From Cryptomeria japonica (taxonomy: Eukaryota; Streptophyta; Pinopsida; Cupressales; Cupressaceae): 64,000 nt of DNA. The position numbers and the translations under genes are program-made. The stretch spans positions 474,218,900 to 474,282,899 of the forward strand of contig NC_081406.1 in NCBI RefSeq assembly GCF_030272615.1, read 5' to 3'. Each line of letters opens with the position of its first letter. Positions within the stretch are counted from its first letter, which is position 1. This document shows positions 55,513 through 64,000 of the stretch, one piece after another. The notes under the pieces are model-generated. The model worked only from the letters and a program-made list of their open reading frames with translations, was not told the DNA's origin and ran no database searches.

Positions 55513-58500
55513 ACACCATGAACTGTGGAAAATTGATATATTTGAAAGAAAAGCATGCAGAGTCCAAACTATTGTGCATGCTAAACCTTATTTTCCTTCT
55601 GAATCTTGGATCTTCTACTTTGTATCTTGATCAGGAAATCTACAACTCTTATTATCCTTTCTTCTTCAAACAAATTACTCAAGGTGTTTACTTTTAGCGA
55701 CTCAATATAGTTGGTCTAAATATCCTTGTAAGCTAGAAACTCCATGATGTAATGCCATTCTATCTCTACCACTTCTTGAGTATAAAACCCACATCTTCTA
55801 TCTGCCCACTCCTCTTTAGTTATCATCCATCTTCCAGATTGGCATCTAGATTGATGTGAGCTACTTCTTATCTAAGCAATTAACACTTTTTCTTTCCATT
55901 TTATTTCCATTCCTATGTAATTATTTTCTGTATGGCCATGTGTGGGATTGAAATATTTGATGTAGTATTCTTTTTTTCTCCCAAGTTAACCTATCCATAT
56001 GCTTTTTTTGAATTTTTTTTGTACATACTTTTTCATTTTCCTATTGTTATTTGGACAATCTTTATGCTATTATCTCACTTATTCATCCATTTAATGTTTT
56101 GCTTCATCCATGTGCGCTTCCTTTTGTCTAGTTTCTCTTTCGTTGTTATTTTTGGCCAACAATGTATCTCCATGTTTTCTAATTTTCTTAGATAACTTAA
56201 CAACTAAAACATAACTGGTGCCTCAATAGGAAAAGCCCTTGCTTCCACTAGGACAATCTCATATGGAATAGATGATTTAATCTTAAGGTTACTTGTGGTC
56301 AAATGTTCTTTTAGTCTCTCTATCTTGAGGCTACTTGTCCTTTGAGTGATAAAACCAACCAACTTCTTTATGTCATGTCATGAATCCTCTTTGTTATTCT
56401 ATTGGAAACAATGACTAAACATGTTATGTTTTTGTTGTAAAATAACACATTTTCTTTATGTCATGTCATGAATCCTCTTTGTTATTCTAACAAGAACATG
56501 AGGATACTGCTTCAATTTGCTTTTCTCCATCACTGACTTGAGTTTATTAAAAAATTCAAAATATTTTATAAACAAATGTTAATTTTCAAAGGTCATATGC
56601 TTTCAATTTTTTAATGAGACTTTAACATTTTAAGAGCATTCCATCTCTTAAGTTAATTAAAGTCAATTCATTGATTATGTGTATTTCTCTAAAGTTTGAT
56701 AATATTTTTTTATTTTTGTGTATTATAAAATAGTAATATTAGTTATTTATTATTTTTTGTTAATTTTTCTCTCTTTGAGTTATATTTATTAAATATCTTT
56801 TTAATCATGAAAAATGATAGTTTGTATTAATATTTTTTATTGAATAAAATGTATTTAAAAATGATAGTCTGTATGAATTATTTTTATTGAATAAAATGTT
56901 CATAATAAATAATAAATATTTAATAAATATAGGTCAAAGAGAGAAAAATTATCATTCCATTTAACAAAAAATAGTAAAATAAAAATAAATAACTAATATT
57001 ACTTTTTTATACTATATAAAAATGAAATAGTAACAAATTATCATTTTAATAAAAATAATTAAAAATATATACAATTCTATCATGTTAGTTTGAAGCAAAC
57101 TAAGCACTTTAATTTCTCAAATTTATAAATTTATGAAATAGTTTGATTTATATTGTATTTAAGTTATTGATTTTATTTTGAATTTAATTTATAAATTGAT
57201 TAATGCTTCATTTAAAAATAATTATAAGAAATTATATTTAATCATTATCAATTTATTTACATAATTATTATATATTTAACTGTATATTTATCATACATTA
57301 GATAAGGATTATTTATTATATAATAATATTATATTTAATTATTACCATTTAATTTCTATTTAGTAATAGATGATAATTTATAGATTAGTTTAATATTATT
57401 TTTTAATTATAGAAATAATCTTTAATTTAGTTAAAGTTAAATTTGTAAAATCACATTCACTATTGCTATTTCTAAATTACGAGTGTTAACATATCAATTA
57501 ATTGTCATATATATGTTAGTAAGAATTAATATTTTATTTTTTGGAGGTTAATTTTTATTTTTAAGTTCCATAGTAACTAACATGCCTATCTTTAGAGAAA
57601 TATAGATAAAGTACACCTGAAAATATTATATTTATTCATTATTTCACTTTAAAATTTATTGTATTGTTATATTGTAATTAAACTTCTTATTATATTATGA
57701 TATTGTAATTAAAATTAAGTTATTATTAAGATATGATTATATTATTATGTTTTAATATATTATTACTATTATATTTTTATATTTCTATTAAACTCTTTGC
57801 AAAAAACAAACAAGTGGGTTTTATGTAAGGGCACTTTCCATCCCCATAATTAATAATATTACTTCTAAATTATTATTACAATATTATTTTATTATATATT
57901 TAAAATAATGTAAGAATATTAATGTACTAATTTTGTAATAAACATAATAATAATAAATAAAACATGTCAAATTAATTGATTCTAGTTTTTATTGATAAAG
58001 GTTTTTGTGTCAATATGTGAGTGTACTACCCTTCGACATTATACTTTAATATTTAGATAGTTTAAAATTAAAAGTAGATTATAAATAATAAAATTTAAAT
58101 TTTAAATAAATTTTGATCAATTATAGTACATAACAATGAAATGTAGGCATTTGAGAATGTACAAGGATGCGATGATTTTGTTAGAATTTTTATATAATTG
58201 TTTATTATTATATAGATGTCATTTTTCATCATTACAAGATAGATTTAGTGTATGTATAATCCTTATTATGTATTAATTGAGTTGAATTGATCTTGTATTT
58301 TGTCTTTCGCAAGACATGCTATTTTTTCTTTTAATATGCTCACCTCTATGTAAAATTTGTTGATGTCATTCTTGCCAAATGAGTTGTTAGGAATTATGGC
58401 CCTTGAAAGAGCATGCAATTTCATGGCCAAAGTATTCCACAAGGTAATGACCTTACTTCTAAAGAATATTTACTTATGGTGCATTACATTTATCAATGCT

Positions 58501-58985
58501 GGATAATTCTTGTTTATTGGTGAAAATGGAAGGAATTCACTAGTCTAAACATGCAAACAAATTATCAAACTTATTCTCAACACATAACATTAAGGTGAGT
58601 AAAGTCCAATTTGCCCAACTTTAGACCTATTGGAAAAAGATAGGCACATATGGGACTTCACTTACCGTTTAGTTGACTTGAATTGATTTGAAAATGATAT
58701 AGACTTAGAGAAAATGAGGGAAAATTGAAAGTAAATAACATAAATAAGAAGTTTGAGAATAGATATGCAAACACCATGTACATATCTGGAAATAAGAAAT
58801 AGACAGGCACTTGTGTTTGAAATTTGAGTTCAAAAGTGTTAGAGCATTCTATTCTTAAAGTCATATTCTTTTAGCTTAAGTTCACTTAGTTTTTCTTTAG
58901 TTGAGATTTATTTATCTTATGTATGTTGATTTTTAATTCTCCTAATTTTAGATTAGGGCTTCTCTTGCTTTCTATAAAACAATAC
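55513..58985. other. AT-rich intergenic region
   Basis: No gene is supported. The 87-codon frame at 55932-56195 is F/L/I-rich and follows base composition. A 37-bp perfect direct repeat occurs at 56364-56400 and 56452-56488. 56600-58140 is extremely AT-rich (TTAAAT/ATTATT words) without clear units. Confidence 0.5.
56364..56488. repeat. 37-bp perfect direct repeat, 88-bp period
   Basis: TTCTTTATGTCATGTCATGA followed by ATCCTCTTTGTTATTCT appears twice, starting at 56364 and 56452, with 51 bp between copies. Confidence 0.9.
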
Positions 58986-60072
58986 TATTGAATAGTTGGA
59001 ATAACAAGAGGGGTGTGAATTAATATTCCCTTTTTTTATTAAACTTTAGAAATCGCCTTATTATCACTTTGTAGATTCACAACAATTTGCATGTAGCAGA
59101 AAGAAATGAGTGATTAAATGATCATCAAAAGTAGTTACCATCCACATCAACATACACAAGAGAACACCATATTCTTGCATGGAAACCCGTTAGGGAAAAA
59201 CCACGAAGAGGGTTAACTCTCAATATAATATAACTAGCTATAAAATGCTCACTACAAGGCTTACTGCCAAAAGATGAAGGCTCACTGTTGAAGGGATTAC
59301 CGCCCAAAAGAGAACAAGTAGAAAAGAAATGAATTGCTACAATTGCATCTTACATATGTATGGAATACAGTTCCAATCAGGCTTAGTAGACAAAATTCGC
59401 ACACTTCATTAACTCTTAGTCATTCACATCTACTTCAATTTCACATTTCACATTTCACATCTGATGACTATGTTGCACTTTTATATTTGTATCTCTCTAT
59501 CTTTCTTATTAAACAAAAGAATACATTATATATACACACACACATATATGTATGTATACTGATCCACATCTCAAATTGGCCACACATGTCTTACAAAGAA
59601 AAATACTTTGCATGCTATCAAAATATACTTCATATGTTTCACTCTCCTAGGTCGGCCAAAATATGTCAAAGGTTAATGCCAACTAGAGTACACACATTAT
59701 CCATAATTCTTAGTCATGTCCCAAAACTATAAGACCAAAAAAAATCAACTAATGAATTGCGGATGTCTAGACATATTGTTATGTTTGAAAGAAACATAGA
59801 AACTAACAGATCAAATTGTCGAACCATGTATCTCACCTTTCAAAGATCCATAACACATACAAACTAGAATATTGGTACATTTGATATTCATAAGTATACT
59901 ACTCAAACTATAAACTTATATATGCAGCTGCAGAGAAACGTGGAGCCAAACATGATGAACAAATTCATAGAATTATCAGAGCAACAAAAGTATGTTAAAA
60001 TTAATGAGAATTGGTAAAACATATATGACATTATCCTTCACCAAAAAGGGAATCAATGAAAAAACTCCAACA
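58986..60072 (-). repeat. E3 3' LTR
   Basis: About 1,087 bp. On plus it reads TATTGAATAGTTGGAATAAC, then AAGAGGGGTGTGAATTAATA, like GAGGGGAGGGGTGAATCAGT in E1. It ends CTCCAACA, followed by ATCTTCCC, like GTAACA + ATCTCCCC in E1. The starting TG is mutated to TA. Confidence 0.65.
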
Positions 60073-60085
60073 ATCTTCCCATTTT
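60073..60085 (-). promoter_or_regulatory. E3 polypurine tract, degenerate
   Basis: On the minus strand AAAATGGGAAGAT precedes the LTR, against AAAAGGGGAGAT in E1 and E2. Confidence 0.5.
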
Positions 60086-60445
60086 TCATTGATGGCAACA
60101 TGCAAAAAATGGTTACTCACTTCAAAATGTTGCTTTTCAAAATTATTTTTTCAAAAACATTAATTTTCTACCAATCACCCCTTTCTTCTTACACTCCAAT
60201 TTTCTCCAAACTTCTCACTCTCTCCCAACATCTCATTCTCTTCCCCTTTTCCATCAAGGACAAAGGACATCAAAATAAAGGAAAAAAAGATACCTTCACA
60301 CTTCTTCCTCTTAACAATAGTAATACAAAAGGAACATTCTCAATTACCTTTTTGTGGGAAATAATCCTTATACTTTTTATAGTTTCAGGAGAAATGAATT
60401 CCAGGAACTAATAGCAGATGTCAGCATTGTGCACTAACAATTTCA

Positions 60446-62478
60446 CTACACAAGTAGGTCAATGGGACCAATTAAATCATCAGGCACAATCAAACTCAAC
60501 TCATCTTTCTCAGCATCTTCTAGTAGACAAGTGAAGTGATCCATTCTAGTTTCAACAATTTCCCTGATAATCCAAAACTTCTTAGTAAAATCATCTCTTT
60601 GTCTTTGTATCATGAATAGATCCAATTGCAATGAATTAATCTTACTCCTTACTACACCATCTTTATCCTTGAAAATATCGAAAGATTGCACAAATCTATT
60701 CAGCTCAGACTCCAAGGAGTCAATATTTTTTTTGTGATTAGTTGTCGTAGCTGGAAACCTAACACATTATTTGTAAACACTGGCAACAATACTCACAGAT
60801 TTCCTCATGTATTTTAAATACATTTAGTCAATTTCTTTTATGCAGCAATATATTTTCTGCTATAGCTCTTTACACTTTATCTTCAAGATATGGTTGTCCT
60901 TTTTTAGTGGCTTTCAGAGCTAATTGCTCACTCAATTGTTCAAACAATACATGCAGGAGCAAAATTTTAATAGAACCAAGAACAATATTGTTCTGAAGAA
61001 AGTAAGTAATCAAAGATTCTTCATTCTTTTCTTTGTCATAAGATTGTTGTGACAACCATACATCTCCTATTTTCTTTATGCAATGAGTTTCCTCAAACAT
61101 TTTTAGCACTTTAACAACTTCAAAGGGATCTTCATTAGAAGAACCAATGAGTTCCTTCCACACTTTTTCTTCTGCAACAACTATCTATTTTTTCTTTACA
61201 TCATCTTCAACAATCTCAACATCATCAATGCTAATAATTTTAATCTTTTCTTTTCTATCTGACTCCATCTTCTTCTATGAAATTGAAGAGGGGATCTCAA
61301 TAGAATTTCTTATTTTCTTCTTACTAGAGGAGGATCCTTCTAGACCCATCTGTACAGTAGCTTATGATCCAATAAGTTCTTCCTAAGTACCAAACTTATC
61401 TTCAATGAGATCTACCTAAAGTTTTAGAAGCCCATTTGTATACATCACACATTCTTAAGTGCTATTTTCATATCCAAATTCTATTAACCTAAAGTTCTAA
61501 GGCAACACAACTTCCATGAAGCAATGATCTACATCAACCAAAGAATTAATGCTATCCCTATACATCTCAATGCAAATTTTGGGGATCTTAAATATTGAAA
61601 TCATGTTCTTTTGGAGTTCATTGAAATACTCTTTGCACACCCTATCTTTGTCATTCATATTAGCCAAATATCTTTTGATTTGCTTTGCTATAGGTAAGCT
61701 CTCATCCCAAATAGCATTCTCCTTCAATGGTAATGAATTTAAAAAGTAAAATGCCAAATATTAAATCAATGATCCAAAATGAAAAGCATAACCATAATTC
61801 TTTGTCAATTCAATATTGTTCAATACTTGCTGTCTTAGTAGTTCACCTAAATCATAGTCCATTCCCATATTAGCCATATTATAAGCAATATATACTACAA
61901 TAGACGATGTAGAACCTTCTTTGTTCCAAAAGTAACTCTTATAGTTAATATTATAGATACATATCTTACCAAAGGGTCTATAATGGTGTTGATCAATAGA
62001 GCTCTTTGATTTGCAACCAGACTTGTCAAAGCTTCAACTTCTTTGTTTCTTACTGACTTCTTCATAGGCATGGTTCCATTTGAACAAAGACTTATAACAA
62101 CCTTTAGAGCTTCCTTTGTGATCTGGTATGATCTTTCCAACTAAATATAGTCATCATGTATTCTACCCAACACAATCTTGATCAATTCTTCCTCAACTAT
62201 CATCAAAAATTCACTCCAAATATTCAAACCCTTGTGCCCTCACTTGATGATTGATTGTAAATTTTCTTTGGAAAGAGAATCTTCAAAATTCTTTATTTTC
62301 ACATTATCATACTCCTTAATATATACATCAATACACTTGTGGATATCTTCAAGACATACACTCAAGTTGGTAGTGATGAAAATGCACCAACTGAAACATC
62401 TCTTATCGACTCTTTCATGAATTTATTTAATTCAAGTTGGAATTCCTCTTCACAACTAACAGATTTTCTAAAATCCAT
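60446..62478 (-). pseudogene. E3 ORF2, homologue of E1/E2 ORF2
   Basis: Likely start ATG at 62478 (MDFRKSVSCEEEF). Recognisable pieces: KIVLGRIHDDY near 62190-62150; 62140-61895 (YQITKEALKVVISL ... LLINTIIDPLVRYVS); 61757-61497 (FYFLNSLPL ... FKIPKICIEMYRD ... DVDHCFMEVV); 61163-60870 (second block); and the helical C-terminus 60715-60446. These align in order with E2 ORF2 residues about 115-370, 510-675 and the end. Stops and phase changes interrupt it. Basic KKK-rich text near 61270-61180 matches the linker. Shorter than E2 ORF2 (about 680 codons against 1,117), so linkers are reduced or lost. Confidence 0.65.
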
Positions 62479-62857
62479 GGGATAGAATTTGTAAATACCT
62501 TAACTCTACTGATTTCAATTCTACTTGAATACTTCTTCTTGCTCCTCAAATTTTTGAATTTACTAATAATGAAATGAATAACAAAAATAACTTTATGTAT
62601 TCTGTCGAATAATCTAAGGTTTGGTCGCCAAAACCATCATGTCAACAAAAACCTTCTAAACATATCTTCCTATGTGAATAGTTACTTTTTGAACCTTCAC
62701 ATTCTACCGCATAGCAATATTTATTGTCCCAATCCTCACCAAGAGTTCAATTTCATCCAATATGTCAACATGTTAACATGTTCAAACAACAACATCAACC
62801 TCTTTTGTGGGGGAAAGGGATCTTCATTATAGCTTTCCCTAAACCAAAGCTTCTGAA

Positions 62858-63916
62858 CTAGTTTCCATAGGGGAACTCTACAACGGAGCCAAATGTAGCA
62901 ACACTTTTCGTAAAGTCTACTTCCTTCTTTCTCCAAATCCTTTTCATTTTATTCCTTACCTCTTCTACATTAATATTCTTTATATATTCATTTATTTTTA
63001 CCAAACTATCTTTCTTCATATTCTTGCTTCTACATACTCTAGCAATGTGCCCAACTTTATTGCAAGTAAAGCCCTTAACATTCTTTTGTTTTGAATTTCT
63101 TGTAGTTATTCTAGATCTGCATTGATTAGCCTTGTGCTCAAAACCATTGCATAACTGAAAATAACCATAAAAGAAATCTCTTCCATCCATAATTTAAAGT
63201 CTTCAATTACTATCCTTATGACTAAATCTCTTGCAAGTAAAACACTGAACATTTTGATTCATTCTATTTCTACATTCTAGAGCCTTATGTCCAAATCTAT
63301 TATAGGAGAAATAATAGCCATTAAACGAAGGGTACCTTTGAGCATTAGGTTGTCTGACCTAAGGATTCCTTGAAGAACTTCTTTGATTCCAGGGCTACCT
63401 TCTTTTGTTTGCTTCTTTAATGCACCATTTATATTCAACCTTCTTCATGTTGCCTTTATCTTTGGTCCTTTGATTTGAACAATCACCAGCCTCTAAACCT
63501 AATTCACTTTTATCTTCCATATATTTCTACATAGTCATCATTTCATCAAGTTTCTTAATACTTTCTTTGAATTTGTCTCCAAATCTTAGGGTTACTACTT
63601 CCTGTTCTACCCTTGCGCATTCTCCAGACTTATGCTTAATTAATTAATTCAGACATTCCTCAATTTTTTTACTTTCCTCAAGTTGTAACTTTAAATTGAC
63701 TATTATTTCATTTGCTTGTTTCAGTTCCCTGCTAACCTCTTAATATCTATCTTTGAATTTCTTGATTTGTTCCCTCAATTTTCTATTGCACTCATTTCCT
63801 TCCTTGATATTTTCTTTCAAATATTTGTTTTCACTTTCCATATTCTCAAGATCTTCAAGAGCAGTCTACAATTCTCCATCCATAAGCATTTCTTCATCAC
63901 TTAACTCACAAGACAT
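62858..63916 (-). pseudogene. E3 gag: coiled coil plus degenerate knuckles
   Basis: Start ATG at 63916 (MSCELSDEEML). A charged coiled-coil part (ENMESENKYLKENIKEG, KLREQIKKFKDR) occupies 63850-63640, with stops. At least four knuckle remnants follow: YFSYNRFGHKALEC, CFTCKRFSHKDSN, FQLCNGFEHKANQC and GFTCNKVGHIARVC, several lacking one Cys. The end (…VVEFPYGN) parallels GAPIPN of E1/E2. Spacing to ORF2 is about 380 bp. Confidence 0.68.
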
Positions 63917-63969
63917 ATGTTCAATCAACAAGATCACCCTTAAGTAATTAAGCTAAAACAAGGGACCAA

Positions 63970-63983
63970 AGCTCTGATATCAA
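63970..63983 (-). promoter_or_regulatory. E3 primer-binding site (tRNA-iMet-like)
   Basis: On the minus strand TTGATATCAGAGCT follows the LTR end. It differs from TGGTATCAGAGC at one position, so the iMet primer is conserved in this subfamily. Confidence 0.7.
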
Positions 63984-64000
63984 TTGTTGAACAATTGAAA

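Larger units (their letters stand above)
58986..64000 (-). mobile_element. E3: diverged relative of E1/E2, minus strand, cut by window end
   Basis: Same plan as E1 and E2. The 3' LTR is 58986-60072 and a polypurine-like tract lies beside it. ORF2 is 62478-60446 and gag 63916-62858. A primer site is at 63983-63970, and the first 16 bp of the 5' LTR (63985-64000, TGTTGAACAATTGAAA) match the left LTR start (TATTGAATAGTTGGAA) at 11 or more positions. Similarity to E1/E2 at DNA level is low. At protein level the ORF2 core is recognisable (IVLGRIHDDY, YQITKEALK, DVDHCFMEVV against FVLSKVHDDF, FKITKEIIH, DTDYCYVNAV). It therefore represents a separate subfamily. No pol motif seen. Confidence 0.8.

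Noticed and set aside
55932-56195. Possible membrane protein (87 codons, very hydrophobic)
   Set aside because: F/L/I richness follows from T-rich DNA. There is no promoter or homology evidence.

Overview
This is repeat-dominated nuclear DNA from a land plant with a large genome. The evidence is L1-type LINE, Ty3/gypsy Tat-like and chromovirus, and plant-mobile-domain sequences, with tRNA-iMet primer sites and TG...CA LTRs. A gymnosperm would fit the old, deeply nested, AT-rich landscape, but nothing in the window proves it. I see no convincing intact host gene, rRNA, functional tRNA or CRISPR array. Nearly every coding stretch is a retroelement reading frame carrying stops or frameshifts.

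Layout. (1) 1-7465 is left flank. It holds an unresolved, possibly LTR-derived segment and a striking 1.83-kb insertion (5365-7190, minus strand) with a tRNA-like Pol III head, a T-run (poly-A) end and a perfect 18-bp target-site duplication (TSD). (2) 7471-49982 is one outer Tat-like Ty3/gypsy element, bounded by TSD CATTA and carrying 1.2-kb LTRs. Its 5' LTR was split by a full-length L1-type LINE (7910-24420). The LINE reverse-transcriptase domain was split by a minus-strand LTR element, E1 (11653-21961, TSD AGGAT). E1 ORF2 was in turn split by a chromovirus solo LTR (16269-18581, TSD GTAGG). The outer leader was separately split by E2 (25407-33508, TSD GGTCA), a plus-strand sister of E1. 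The outer element then shows gag, protease, a G-patch-like segment and the first residues of RT. There a 5'-truncated chromovirus (about 40977-43495, minus) replaces the rest of pol. A repeat-rich spacer and an antisense plant-mobile-domain pseudogene (about 46065-48420) precede the 3' LTR. (3) 49988-58985 is AT-rich right flank with microsatellites, a GC-rich 32-bp palindromic repeat array, a tRNA-derived SINE and a fold-back element. (4) 58986-64000 holds E3, a third and much more diverged relative of E1 and E2 (minus strand), cut by the window edge.

The most interesting system is the E1/E2/E3 family. These are LTR elements with a tRNA-iMet primer site, TG...CA LTRs of about 1.1-1.2 kb, and a Gag with a long coiled coil followed by five CCHC knuckles. 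A conserved spacer of about 550 nt separates Gag from a second ORF of about 1,100 codons of unknown function. They carry no recognisable protease, integrase, RT or RNase H, so they must be mobilised in trans. E3 keeps the same two-gene plan despite strong divergence, which suggests that ORF2 was maintained as part of the element rather than being a one-off capture.
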